Positions 34,117-42,500 of a stretch of DNA of 64,000 nucleotides are shown in pieces; position 1 is the stretch's first letter; each line of letters begins with the position of its first letter. The stretch spans positions 1-64,000 of the forward strand of contig CADATZ010000015.1 of assembly GCA_902791025.1 (NCBI GenBank), written 5' to 3'. This stretch comes from an uncultured Chloroflexota bacterium (GTDB lineage: Bacteria; Chloroflexota; Anaerolineae; Anaerolineales; Anaerolineaceae). The notes beneath the pieces are model-generated. The model did not search any database. It saw nothing but the letters and a program-made list of their open reading frames with translations, and had not been told where the DNA came from. Made by a program: the position numbers and the translations under genes.

Positions 34117-35537
34117 CAGAACAGCCTCCCGAAAAATGCCGCAGCTCCGGCAAAATCAGGCACGACGAACCAGACCCAGCCAAGACTGACGTATAGAATT
34201 GTCAGCAGGGTCGAACAGACGGTATAAACCTTTTGAAATCCGTTATTCATCGAACGCAGCCAGGCACCGGTTTTTCGTGAATACAATTGATGGACGAAAA
34301 GTCCGATTCCATGCCACAATCCCCAGATCACGAAATTCAGCGTGACACCGTGCCATAATCCAATGAGCAGCATGGTCGTAAGCTGAGTGATAAGAATGAT
34401 GAGCCATTGCGGCAGCGGATGTTCCTTATTCCCCCTCAGTGTACGTGTGAGGGGATTGAACACATAAGATCGGATCCACTGTGTCAATGTCATATGCCAG
34501 GAGCTCCAGAACTTTGTCAGGTCAGCTTTCAGGTAAGGATGATCAAAGTTCTTCGGCAGATGCATGCCGAACAGCGTTCCCAGTCCGATGGCAATTTCGC
34601 TGTATCCGGAGAAATCAAAGAAGATTTGCAGAGCATATGCAAACAGAGCTGCCCAGGCCCAGCCGGTATGGATAAACTCTTGAGCATTTTGTGCGGAAAG
34701 CGCCATTTTTGCCAATGCGTCTGCCAGAATGAACTTATGGAAAAGACCGAGCGCGATCTGTCCGAAACCGGAGAGAATATCCTCAGTGATCTTACTTTTC
34801 GGACCGGTTATGTATTCTTTTGTAAAGCGATCCCAACGATCAATTGGACCGGCCGAAAGGGTCGGCGGAAAGCAGACATAAACAAGAAAGTCTCCAAGAT
34901 TAAGCTCGGCTTTTCTCCCTTTTGTGCTGTCAATTAGGATAGAAAGCAAACGGAAAGCGATGTATGAAAAACCAAACCAACGGATATCAGAGCTTAGCGC
35001 CAGTTCGGTGGATTGACCGTTTATGCTGCGTGCTGTCTGGCTGAATAGCTGAGCAAGATGCGGTGTTTTCAGAATCACCAAAACAGCCAGGATCAGAATA
35101 ATAAAAATCTGTGCGGGGCGTTTACTTCCCTTTTGTACAGCAAAGTTTAATGCGAATGCCGCAGCAGCACCGGCAGCTATGACCGGTAGAATTCGCAGCA
35201 GCTGCGGCGGCCGGGATGCGGTGAAGATGCCGTCATAAGTGATAAAACGGGTCAGGGAGATCAGCAGCAAGCTGACAAGAATAATGCCGAAATCAATGAG
35301 GTTTTGACGAGATCTGAGCGGGTTTTGCCTGCTGAAGGCTCCATAGACACAGATTGTCAGCAAGATTGTCCAAAGTGGGAAGCTGAAATCCAGTTCCCGT
35401 ACCGGCAGAACCGGCTGGAACATAAATACAAATACACAGCTGCTCACCAGCATAGCTCCGCGGCGAAGCTGCTGATTCGGGAGCAGCCGCGCCAGGATCA
35501 ATAAAAAAGCCAGGAGAAAGATATCCGGCAGCTGCAT
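34116..35537 (-). CDS. MBOAT-family O-acyltransferase (DltB/AlgI-like)
   Basis: 473 residues, about 11-12 TM segments. Diagnostic stretches are PTLSAGPIDRWDRFTKEY, a FFDFSGYSEIAIGLG-type segment, WSSWHMTLTQWIRSYVFNPL and LIGLWHGVTLNFVIWGLWHG, which carries the catalytic His of the family. MBOAT proteins of the DltB/AlgI branch take an acyl group from a thioester donor inside the cell and pass it across the membrane. Here the donor may be the ACP at 31920 and the acceptors the SGNH proteins. The ATG follows directly after the TAA of the DltX-like ORF. The acyl group (D-Ala, acetyl or other) cannot be told from sequence. Confidence 0.9.
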   Translation of the reverse strand: MQLPDIFLLAFLLILARLLPNQQLRRGAMLVSSCVFVFMFQPVLPVRELDFSFPLWTILLTICVYGAFSRQNPLRSRQNLIDFGIILVSLLLISLTRFITYDGIFTASRPPQLLRILPVIAAGAAAAFALNFAVQKGSKRPAQIFIILILAVLVILKTPHLAQLFSQTARSINGQSTELALSSDIRWFGFSYIAFRLLSILIDSTKGRKAELNLGDFLVYVCFPPTLSAGPIDRWDRFTKEYITGPKSKITEDILSGFGQIALGLFHKFILADALAKMALSAQNAQEFIHTGWAWAALFAYALQIFFDFSGYSEIAIGLGTLFGMHLPKNFDHPYLKADLTKFWSSWHMTLTQWIRSYVFNPLTRTLRGNKEHPLPQWLIILITQLTTMLLIGLWHGVTLNFVIWGLWHGIGLFVHQLYSRKTGAWLRSMNNGFQKVYTVCSTLLTILYVSLGWVWFVVPDFAGAAAFFGRLF

Positions 35538-35654
35538 TTAAAAACCCTGATAGATCCATTGCGGAGCATCATCAGCCGTCATGATGACGAGCCCGATGAT
35601 GAGCAATGCAATCAGAAAAGCGATCAGAATATCTTTTGCGGAGAGCTTGTCCAT
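35538..35654 (-). CDS. DltX-like single-TM microprotein
   Basis: This 38-residue ORF reads MDKLSAKDILIAFLIALLII then GLVIMTADDAPQWIYQGF. A short polar N-terminus is followed by one TM helix (about 9-27) and a C-terminal tail ending WIYQGF. DltX, the small protein of Gram-positive dlt operons, has the same layout and ends FIYNEF, with the Tyr fourth from the end essential for acyl transfer. Here Tyr is also fourth from the end. The TAA directly abuts the MBOAT ATG, and the ATG is 4 bases after the stop of the lipoprotein gene. No strong Shine-Dalgarno is seen, so coupled translation is likely. Confidence 0.7.
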   Translation of the reverse strand: MDKLSAKDILIAFLIALLIIGLVIMTADDAPQWIYQGF

Positions 35655-35658
35655 TGCA

Positions 35659-36048
35659 TCAGTAACCGCAGATGCGCCATTCGCCCTGTTCTTTGATCAC
35701 TTTGTGGGAGCGCTGGTCTAATGGGAAATCGGTGACTTCCGTGCCATAAGATGCAGCAATAGCGCCTTTACAAGTCACTGTAGCCTCATCTTTACCTTCG
35801 GCAGTTACAGAACAGGAGAAATCCTTCAATTCCGACTTAACGCCCATGAAGGCATCCACATCCCGCAGTGCATCTTTTTCCCAGGCTGCGCATGTGATGG
35901 AACTGACGCGGTCTCTTTTTTGGGTAACAATGGCGTCGTAAAAAGCTTCAACCGGTTTGACAGCTTCCGAACTGTCAGATTTTTTTGAGCAGGCTGCCAG
36001 GGTAAAGAGCCCCAGCAGCATCAGGATAAATACAAAGTTTTTTTTCAT
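35659..36048 (-). CDS. Small lipoprotein with NTF2-like (DUF4878-type) domain
   Basis: 129 residues. The signal peptide ends in a lipobox, LAAC (Cys20), so the mature protein is lipid-anchored on the outer membrane face. The rest (PVEAFYDAIVTQKRDRVSSI and on, ending VIKEQGEWRICGY) resembles small NTF2-like lipoproteins of the DUF4878 group. Two further Cys pairs may form disulfides. It sits between a PEP/pyruvate-binding-domain gene and the DltX-like ORF with gaps of 17 and 4 bases. It may be an accessory of the acylation cassette, which is inference from position only. Confidence 0.65.
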   Translation of the reverse strand: MKKNFVFILMLLGLFTLAACSKKSDSSEAVKPVEAFYDAIVTQKRDRVSSITCAAWEKDALRDVDAFMGVKSELKDFSCSVTAEGKDEATVTCKGAIAASYGTEVTDFPLDQRSHKVIKEQGEWRICGY

Positions 36049-36065
36049 GGTATTACTCTCGATGA

Positions 36066-38375
36066 TTAGATGAAAAAGGCCTGAACGATCCCTGTATTCT
36101 GATCCATTTCAATAGTCAGACTGCGGGAACCATACCAGTTTTTGGTTGAAAGAATGCGTACACAGTTTTTGAATTTTGGCGGAACTCCGACGAAATCTTC
36201 CGTAAGATCAAGGCTGTCATTGAAGAATGAGACATCAATATCTTCCGTTTTGTCTGCGTTGGTGATAATGGAGTAAATCCCGGATTCCAGAATAGACTGG
36301 AAAAAGCGGGTTCCGCAGAAGGGGTCGGAAAGGATCTTCTCATTCGTTCCGCTCAATTCTACCAGTGCTTTCGCATTTGCGATTTGGCGGTATTCAGTAG
36401 GGATACCGTGATTTTCCATAGCACCCCAGCGGGATGCTGCGGCAAAAATGAAATTCTCATGGCTCAGTTTTTGATTGATCTCATTCAACAGCTCGCAGAA
36501 CTCGATTTTTGTCCTGCCGTAAAGCTTTTGATAATATTTAGGATCCACATAAACCACATAACTGATGTCAGAAAGGATACCGTTCCCGATAAACAAGTCT
36601 GAAGTGAAAAGCATGCGGTGATCTTCAGTCTTGGTAAGAACGACCGGGGCGCGCATATTTTCAGGCAAGGATGCCGGGCGGCAGTTATGAATTTGAATCT
36701 TGAAGTTGATGCTGCGGGAATCAATCATTTCCAGTTTGGCAGTAAATTCCACCAATACCGGTTTTTCATAAGTACGTTCCAGTTGATGGAGAATATCACG
36801 CATCAAACGGGTGAAATTTGTTTTCCGAATCAGGTCTTCGCAGTTGACATAATAATTGTCGGTATCCTCGCCCCGCTGCATAGAGTAAAAGAATTCGCCG
36901 TCGGATTTTTGCGCTAACAGATAGAGCGGAGGATAATTGCCGCTGAGCACATCCTGTACATCCAAAATTTCCGGTTGATTTGTCTTGAAATTGAGCACCA
37001 GCATGGATTGCTGCATCAGGTTCTTTTCATTTGATGTGAAAGTTGTGTGCCGGCGGTTGGGCTCGGAAAGCTCTATGATGTTGGAAAAATCATCTCCGGT
37101 ACGATTGGTGGCGTGGTTTCCCAGCCCGACGACAAACCGCAGGAAACCTTCGTCTTTGGGACTGTCCTGTTTCCATTTATAAGGACTCCTGGAGCTTCCG
37201 ATACCGGAAATATCCGGGAAGTAGTAAGGGCCGGAGGAACTGCGTCCCGGTACCTTCTGGATGAGAATGGCCATTTCTTCCGTATAATCTACCAGTCCAT
37301 TCTTTTTTCGGTATGTCAGCGCGTTTGGATTGAAAGTACTGGCATAAATAGAACGGATGGCGTTGAGTAGCGCTTTCAGATTTTCTTCCGGTGTACCCTG
37401 ATTGGCAAGCGAAATACTGCGGTACATGCTGTTGAAAGGATGTGTAAAGCTATCTTCCAATTTGGAGGAGGAACGAACGATGAACGGTTCTCCGTTGAAA
37501 TTGCTGAGTACATCCTTCAGTTTGTTAACGACTTCCTGTGGGATCTCTCCTCTGGCAAATTCTTCTTCCAACTGAGGATAATCCTTCCATAGTTCGTCGT
37601 CATCTTTATATTTCTGATCATACCAGCCCATCAGGTTGTTGATCATCATAAAGTTGTAAAAGACATCCGAGCCGATGAAAATCGATTCAATGTCTCCGAC
37701 AGCATTTCGAATCTCTGCATCAACAGAGTTGTGCAGGATGCGGTTCGCCAGCATCAGTTCGGCTGCTTTACTGCCGATCAGACCGCGTCCGATGCGGTGC
37801 CTGTTGATCTCCAGCAGATCATGGATCGTGAACACTTCCTTGGCAATGGAAATATAAGGGATGCGGTTGCTCAACATGCGGCGGATCAGTGTGACTTTTG
37901 CGGCCATCAGCTGCGGCTCATACTGTTTTCGTTCTGCGGCGGGCAGATGTTCAATTGTCAGTGCCTGTTCAATGATGGTTTCGATGGTAGCATGTTGAAT
38001 GTTGTGCCACATGAAGGCAGGTTTGGCTCCGCCGGAAGCAGGCTCCTTTACAACATTCTGAATGATTTCATTGAATGTATCCAGTGTATAACGGTGGGCG
38101 AATTCCTGACAGATCATCATGCTGCGGACACGGTCCAGTCGTTTTTCCCATACGAGCGTCGGTTCCTGTGCAAAAGGATTTTCCAGCCCTTCCCGTTTTT
38201 GTGTCAGAAGTGCAAAATCACGTACTGTTTCGTTGAAGGAAGAAAGTGTAATATAGCCGTCTGAAACCAGGCGGCTGTACATTTCATTTTCGATTTTTTC
38301 GGTAAGAATCGGATACTGCGATAGCGTCGTCTGTATAGATAACAGGACGTTTGGATTGTAATCTTGCTGCGTCAT
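36066..38375 (-). CDS. PEP/pyruvate-binding-domain (PPDK N-terminal-like) protein
   Basis: 769 residues, soluble. A helical N-terminal part (about 1-200) precedes a domain related to the ATP-grasp-like PEP/pyruvate-binding domain of pyruvate phosphate dikinase and PEP synthase. EPFIVRSSSKLEDSFTHPFN is the diagnostic nucleotide-binding loop, followed by MAILIQKVPGR and a GLGNHATNRTGDDF segment. The phospho-His and TIM-barrel PEP domains of true PPDK are missing. Such stand-alone proteins may be phosphotransferases, but no substrate is known. It lies 23 bases after dnaN and 17 bases before the lipoprotein gene in one leftward unit. Confidence 0.75.
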   Translation of the reverse strand: MTQQDYNPNVLLSIQTTLSQYPILTEKIENEMYSRLVSDGYITLSSFNETVRDFALLTQKREGLENPFAQEPTLVWEKRLDRVRSMMICQEFAHRYTLDTFNEIIQNVVKEPASGGAKPAFMWHNIQHATIETIIEQALTIEHLPAAERKQYEPQLMAAKVTLIRRMLSNRIPYISIAKEVFTIHDLLEINRHRIGRGLIGSKAAELMLANRILHNSVDAEIRNAVGDIESIFIGSDVFYNFMMINNLMGWYDQKYKDDDELWKDYPQLEEEFARGEIPQEVVNKLKDVLSNFNGEPFIVRSSSKLEDSFTHPFNSMYRSISLANQGTPEENLKALLNAIRSIYASTFNPNALTYRKKNGLVDYTEEMAILIQKVPGRSSSGPYYFPDISGIGSSRSPYKWKQDSPKDEGFLRFVVGLGNHATNRTGDDFSNIIELSEPNRRHTTFTSNEKNLMQQSMLVLNFKTNQPEILDVQDVLSGNYPPLYLLAQKSDGEFFYSMQRGEDTDNYYVNCEDLIRKTNFTRLMRDILHQLERTYEKPVLVEFTAKLEMIDSRSINFKIQIHNCRPASLPENMRAPVVLTKTEDHRMLFTSDLFIGNGILSDISYVVYVDPKYYQKLYGRTKIEFCELLNEINQKLSHENFIFAAASRWGAMENHGIPTEYRQIANAKALVELSGTNEKILSDPFCGTRFFQSILESGIYSIITNADKTEDIDVSFFNDSLDLTEDFVGVPPKFKNCVRILSTKNWYGSRSLTIEMDQNTGIVQAFFI

Positions 38376-38398
38376 AAATCCTTAAAAATCGATCAAAA

Positions 38399-39532
38399 TT
38401 ATGCAAAATGCATCGGCATGATCACATACCGATAGTCAACCTTATCATCAACCGGAGCAATCAGGGCAGGAGCCATGGTCGCGTTTGTGCGCAGGGACAC
38501 ATTGGGCGAATCGATCACGTCCAGAACGTCTTTCAGATAGCGGACATTGAAAGCGATCTGAATGTCCTCACCCTGGGCATTGGCTTCGACAACATTCTCT
38601 TGTGAGCCGCCGCTCTGTTCCGCTTGCGTCATAATAACGATTTTGGCAATCTCGTCCTCGGAAACCTGAATGTTCATTTTGATCAGGTTTTTGTTTTCAC
38701 GAGCAATAACGCCGGCCTGATTGCAGGCGCTCTGTAATGCGGCTGTGGAGACAATCGTGGTGGTCTTGAATGAGGTCGGGACGATAGCTTCGTAGTTGAT
38801 AAATTCACCTGCGATGAGAGAGGAAATCAATTCCGCGTTTTCCAGATGGAAAATGACCTGGCTCTTTTCTCCGCAGAAGGCCATATGGACGACCTTGTCA
38901 TTTGCGTTGGCGATACGTGCCAGTTCGCGGAGAGCACTGGCTGGAATGATAGCAGAAACCGGGGCGGGAAGGCCTTCTTTGAGAATGATGCGTTTGATGG
39001 CGATGCGGTACCCGTCCGTAGCTGCCATAGCCAGAACGTTGTCGTTTACACTCATCTTTACCCCGTGCAGTACCGGACGATTGTCATCGACTGCCGCGGC
39101 AAAAGCGACCTGCTGGATCATCTTCTTCAATTCCGGCATTTCAAACTGCACCGCTTCAGACTCATCATATTCAGGCATAGGGGGGAATTCAGAGGCTTCG
39201 ATGCCGCGGATCTCGGTTACGAGCTTTTGGCAGCGGACTGTCACTGACTGATTGATCTCATTCAGGTTCAGATTTACGGTATCTGCCGGCATTGTATTGA
39301 CGAGGTCTGTGAACATTTTCGCGGGGAGCGTGATGGCGCCGGGCTGTTCGATCTGTGCCGGGATCCAGTAACGTAATCCTAATTCAAGATTGGTAGCGGA
39401 AAGACAAATGCGATCCTCTTCCGTAGAAATCAGGATGTTTTCAAGAATCGTTAATGTACTTCGACTGGAAACAGCATGCGAAACGATGCTGAGTGCTTGA
39501 GCAAGATTCGGTTGTGATACGGAAACGTTCAT
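38399..39532 (-). CDS. dnaN: DNA polymerase III beta subunit (sliding clamp)
   Basis: 377 residues from the ATG at 39532, with AGGGGG just upstream; an earlier in-frame ATG at 39565 adds 11 residues but has no ribosome site. Three clamp domains are readable: ILENILISTEEDRICLSATN near the N-terminus, the middle PVLHGVKMSVND, and the terminal VDYRYVIMPMHF, the usual end of the family. The dimeric ring tethers polymerase to DNA. It is not next to dnaA or recF here. Instead it seems to head a leftward unit containing the PEP-binding protein and the acylation cassette. Confidence 0.95.
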   Translation of the reverse strand: MNVSVSQPNLAQALSIVSHAVSSRSTLTILENILISTEEDRICLSATNLELGLRYWIPAQIEQPGAITLPAKMFTDLVNTMPADTVNLNLNEINQSVTVRCQKLVTEIRGIEASEFPPMPEYDESEAVQFEMPELKKMIQQVAFAAAVDDNRPVLHGVKMSVNDNVLAMAATDGYRIAIKRIILKEGLPAPVSAIIPASALRELARIANANDKVVHMAFCGEKSQVIFHLENAELISSLIAGEFINYEAIVPTSFKTTTIVSTAALQSACNQAGVIARENKNLIKMNIQVSEDEIAKIVIMTQAEQSGGSQENVVEANAQGEDIQIAFNVRYLKDVLDVIDSPNVSLRTNATMAPALIAPVDDKVDYRYVIMPMHFA

Positions 39533-39647
39533 AAGCCCCCTAAAAAAATATTTACAGTTTTGCATTCATATTATAGCCGAAAATGTCTATTGAATAAATA
39601 AAAAGCATTATTCTTTGAAAAACTGCATAAAATGGACCAATTAAGCG

Positions 39648-39653
39648 TATAAT
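39648..39653 (+). promoter_or_regulatory. -10 box directly before a start codon (leaderless gene)
   Basis: TATAAT (39648-39653) is followed by TTTTATT and then the ATG at 39661. The spacing puts the transcription start at about the start codon, and there is no ribosome-binding site. No good -35 hexamer is visible at 16-18 bp. Confidence 0.55.
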
Positions 39654-39660
39654 TTTTATT

Positions 39661-40194
39661 ATGGGAGAGAATAGTTTTCGTTTGGAGACAGAACTGGATA
39701 TAGTTCTTTATACGATTCCGGTTGAGTCGGTCAGTTCCCGCTGGCTGGACTGGCTGGAATATGATCGTGGGCCGGGAATTTTCCATATTCCCGATGATGT
39801 TTATCTGGGCGTTCGTGCTCAGGGACTTCACGATACGGAGATTCGGAAGCTCGCCGCAGAGCTGAAGCCGGTCGAAAATCTTCGTTACCTGAACCTGACG
39901 GAGAACCGGGGCATTACCAATGAAGGAATGGCTGCTGTGGGTACATTGCGCCAGCTTCGGTATCTCAATATCGGTGCCTGCGATGTCAATAATCAGGGAA
40001 TGGCTTTTCTGCCGAACCTGGTGAACCTTGAATATCTGAATCTGAGTTACTGCAATCGGATCACCGAAAAAACTGCTCCCTTTACACAAAAACTGCCGAA
40101 ATTGAAATATCTTGACTTGCAGGGATGTATCAAGATCAACACCGGCGGATTGAAAAAGTTTGAGAAAAAAGGCTTGACGATTTATAAACCGTAA
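39661..40194 (+). CDS. Leucine-rich-repeat protein
   Basis: 177 residues, soluble. From about residue 75 there are four LRR units of the Cys-containing (RNI-like) type: LRYLNLTENRGITNEGMAAV, LRYLNIGACDVNNQGMAFL, LEYLNLSYCNRITEKTA and LKYLDLQGCIKINTGGL. The N-terminal 70 residues are unclassified (WLDWLEYDRGPGIFHIP). LRR scaffolds bind other proteins. The partner is unknown. It is probably translated from a leaderless mRNA, given the TATAAT box 8 bases before the ATG. The BrkB gene follows after 23 bases. Confidence 0.75.
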   Translation: MGENSFRLETELDIVLYTIPVESVSSRWLDWLEYDRGPGIFHIPDDVYLGVRAQGLHDTEIRKLAAELKPVENLRYLNLTENRGITNEGMAAVGTLRQLRYLNIGACDVNNQGMAFLPNLVNLEYLNLSYCNRITEKTAPFTQKLPKLKYLDLQGCIKINTGGLKKFEKKGLTIYKP

Positions 40195-40217
40195 GCGCCT
40201 ATTGACTGTGAGTAAAA

Positions 40218-41315
40218 ATGAGCGAAAAACCAAGCGTGAAGGAAGAATCGAGAACTGTCAGCGGTACCCGCAGCTTTGACGCATTTTTGGCAGTTACGAT
40301 TGACTCTATCACCAGTTTGTTTAATAATAACCCGGCTCAAGCGGCTGCCAGCATAGCTTACTATTTTTTGTTTTCCGCGTTTCCGCTCTTCCTTTTCATC
40401 GTTATTGTTCTTTCGTATTTTCTGGATATCCGCTACGTTCAGCAGGAATTGGCGCGGATCGTTCAGGATTTCTTCCCGGGTGCGGAAGTGCTGATCTACC
40501 AAAACCTGCAGACTGTTCTTGCCAACCGCGGTTCTACATCGATCCTGGCTTCGGTATCTCTGCTCTGGTCCGGTTCGGGGATGATCAATGGCATTATATT
40601 TAACATCCAAAAAGCCTTTCCGGAGACAAATACACGTGGTTATTTCATCAACCGTGCCTTTGCGATCATAGCCATCCTGCTGATTATTTTTATTGTTGCG
40701 GGATTGCTGATTTTTTCTCTGGTTTTCAATGTTTCGGATGCACTTGCCTCTTTTAATATTACGATCACAAAATCTGTTTCGACATTGATCAATATCTTTT
40801 CCAGTTATGTGCTCCCGATCCTGTTTTTGTATATCTTTGGTTTTGTTCTTTACTATCTTGTACCGACGGCAAAAGTAGATCGTCCCGCAGCGCGAATTGC
40901 TGCGTTGCTTTTCGCTGTTGTTTGGCGTATGTATTCTATCGTATTTGGTAAATATATCCTGAGCCCGATGAACCGCTATGACCTGATTTACGGTTCTGTG
41001 ACGGCAATCGTGCTTTTGCTTTTGTTTATTTATTTTTCAGCATTTATTATTATCTATCCCGCCCATCTGGCTGCGGCTATCACACATTATAAGCAGCGCC
41101 GGGCCGGTATATTGGCTGCCGCACCGATCAATCCGAAACCTATCCAGCCGAAAGGTCCCCAGCGCGGGAAAAAGAAAAAATCCGGACAAAACAGCGGTAA
41201 TAACAGAACTCTTAGTGATCCGGTGTATCTGGATCCGAATGTTGGTCCGCCGCCCCAGCCCTCTGTCTGGGTGCAGATATGGAATATTATCAAGGGGTTG
41301 TTCCGCTGGAAATAA
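40218..41315 (+). CDS. YihY/BrkB-family inner-membrane protein
   Basis: 365 residues. Six TM helices lie within about 45-280. Family hallmarks are NPAQAAASIAYYFLFSAFPL at the first helix, the LLWSGSGMINGI segment, and YLVPTAKVDRPAARIAAL before the last helices (called YihY/BrkB, formerly mis-named RNase BN). Transport or lipid-related roles have been proposed; the true activity is unsettled. The C-terminal ~75 residues are basic and Pro-rich, ending near VWVQIWNIIKGLFRWK. That extension is not part of the family core. A small acidic-protein gene starts 9 bases downstream. Confidence 0.85.
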   Translation: MSEKPSVKEESRTVSGTRSFDAFLAVTIDSITSLFNNNPAQAAASIAYYFLFSAFPLFLFIVIVLSYFLDIRYVQQELARIVQDFFPGAEVLIYQNLQTVLANRGSTSILASVSLLWSGSGMINGIIFNIQKAFPETNTRGYFINRAFAIIAILLIIFIVAGLLIFSLVFNVSDALASFNITITKSVSTLINIFSSYVLPILFLYIFGFVLYYLVPTAKVDRPAARIAALLFAVVWRMYSIVFGKYILSPMNRYDLIYGSVTAIVLLLLFIYFSAFIIIYPAHLAAAITHYKQRRAGILAAAPINPKPIQPKGPQRGKKKKSGQNSGNNRTLSDPVYLDPNVGPPPQPSVWVQIWNIIKGLFRWK

Positions 41316-41324
41316 GAGGAAATC

Positions 41325-41600
41325 ATGAAAGATCCGTTTGAGTATGAAGAAGACATTCCAGAAGAAGATTTCGATGAAGAAGACTTTGATGAAGACGATG
41401 AAGTAAGAAGAGCGATCCTGGAAGCTGAAACGAATGAGGTTTGGCTGGAAGAACCGGGTGATGAGGATGAAGAACCCTCGCTGCCGCTGAATAATCCACT
41501 CTTCGGTTTGTTTTCTGCGGCCGGAGGGATGAATATTCCCGGAATAGCTTCTGATACAAAACAAAATGAGAAGGCTGACAATGAAAATTCTGAATGTTGA
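41325..41600 (+). CDS. Small very acidic protein, unknown
   Basis: 91 residues. The first 50 are dominated by Asp and Glu (EEDIPEEDFDEEDFDEDDEV). The rest is a short segment, NNPLFGLFSAAGGMNIPG, that could form an amphipathic helix. No family is recognised. It is placed 9 bases after the BrkB gene, whose product has a basic C-terminal tail, and it overlaps the Nudix start by 20 bases. A charge-based interaction between the two is conceivable but only speculation. RBS GAGGAAATC lies before the ATG. Confidence 0.55.
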   Translation: MKDPFEYEEDIPEEDFDEEDFDEDDEVRRAILEAETNEVWLEEPGDEDEEPSLPLNNPLFGLFSAAGGMNIPGIASDTKQNEKADNENSEC

Positions 41601-42108
41601 AAAAACCTATAAAGCTCATGTTTTTGATGTGGCAAAAATCTTTTGTGAACTGCCTGACGGAAAGCAGCGGTATTATGACCTTGTTCAGCATGGTCCCGCG
41701 GTCGTGATCGTCCCCGTAACTGACGACAATAACATCCTTTTCGTAAAGCAGTACCGTCTTGGTGCTGAAAAGGAGCTGCTGGAGCTTCCAGCCGGAATGA
41801 TCAATGAAGGGGAAGATCCAGATCCCGCTGCGGAACGGGAGCTGCAGGAAGAGACTGGTTATGAGAGTCTGGACATGATCAAGCTTGGCGGGTTTTATGC
41901 TTCAGCCGGTTATTGCAGTGAGTATCTGAATATTTACCTTGCAAGGAACATGAAATGGAATCCGCTGCCGCAGGACGATGATGAGTTCCTCTCCAACATC
42001 ACCATGAGTGTCGAAGAGGCTTATGAAGCTGTTGAAAACGGAACAATTGAGGATGCCAAGACGATTGCCGCACTGATGATGGCGCAGAAGTACATCCGGA
42101 AAAGCTGA
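41581..42108 (+). CDS. ADP-ribose pyrophosphatase (Nudix hydrolase)
   Basis: 175 residues from ATG 41581, preceded by GAGAAGG. The Nudix box is complete: GMINEGEDPDPAAERELQEE followed by TGY. The upstream sequence VVIVPVTDDNNILFVKQYR and the downstream Pro/Glu-rich region follow the ADPRase (NudF) pattern, with substrate ADP-ribose or related nucleoside diphosphate sugars. Cytoplasmic housekeeping. It overlaps the acidic-protein gene and is followed within 8 bases by yraN, so this is an operon. An intact box here contrasts with the degenerate one after rpoD. Confidence 0.9.
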   Translation: MKILNVEKTYKAHVFDVAKIFCELPDGKQRYYDLVQHGPAVVIVPVTDDNNILFVKQYRLGAEKELLELPAGMINEGEDPDPAAERELQEETGYESLDMIKLGGFYASAGYCSEYLNIYLARNMKWNPLPQDDDEFLSNITMSVEEAYEAVENGTIEDAKTIAALMMAQKYIRKS

Positions 42109-42116
42109 GCAAGGTT

Positions 42117-42500
42117 TTGAGTGATCAAAAGCAGATTTTCGGTCGTCAGGGAGAAACAGATGCCGCGGATTATGCGCTGCGGCATGGGTATGCCCTGATC
42201 CGGCGGAATTACCGTACACCCTACGGCGAAATTGACCTGATTCTGCGCTCTCCTGAGGGTGAGCTTGTTTTCGTGGAAGTCAAAGCCCGAACCGGAACAT
42301 ATTTCGGTTATCCGGAACGGGCTGTGGATGCGCGGAAGAGAAAGCACATCATCCGTTCCGCCTATCACTACCTGGCAGAAAACTATCCTGACGACGATGA
42401 TTTGATCTGGCGGATCGACATCATCGCGATCGTATATAGGCGGGATCAGAAAACGATTCTTGACTTCAAGTGGTACGAAAATGTCACAGCCGACGATTAA
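42117..42500 (+). CDS. yraN: YraN-family (UPF0102) endonuclease-like protein
   Basis: 127 residues; TTG start at 42117 with AAGG close upstream. The family core is clear: GRQGETDAADYALRHGYALI, RNYRTPYGEIDLI, LVFVEVKARTGTYFG. The GEIDLI plus VEVKAR pair is the restriction-endonuclease-like active site (Asp and Glu-x-Lys). The physiological role of YraN is unknown, with links to recombination or DNA processing. It overlaps miaA by 20 bases. The C-terminal residues (FKWYENVTADD) lie in the overlap. Confidence 0.9.
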   Translation: MSDQKQIFGRQGETDAADYALRHGYALIRRNYRTPYGEIDLILRSPEGELVFVEVKARTGTYFGYPERAVDARKRKHIIRSAYHYLAENYPDDDDLIWRIDIIAIVYRRDQKTILDFKWYENVTADD

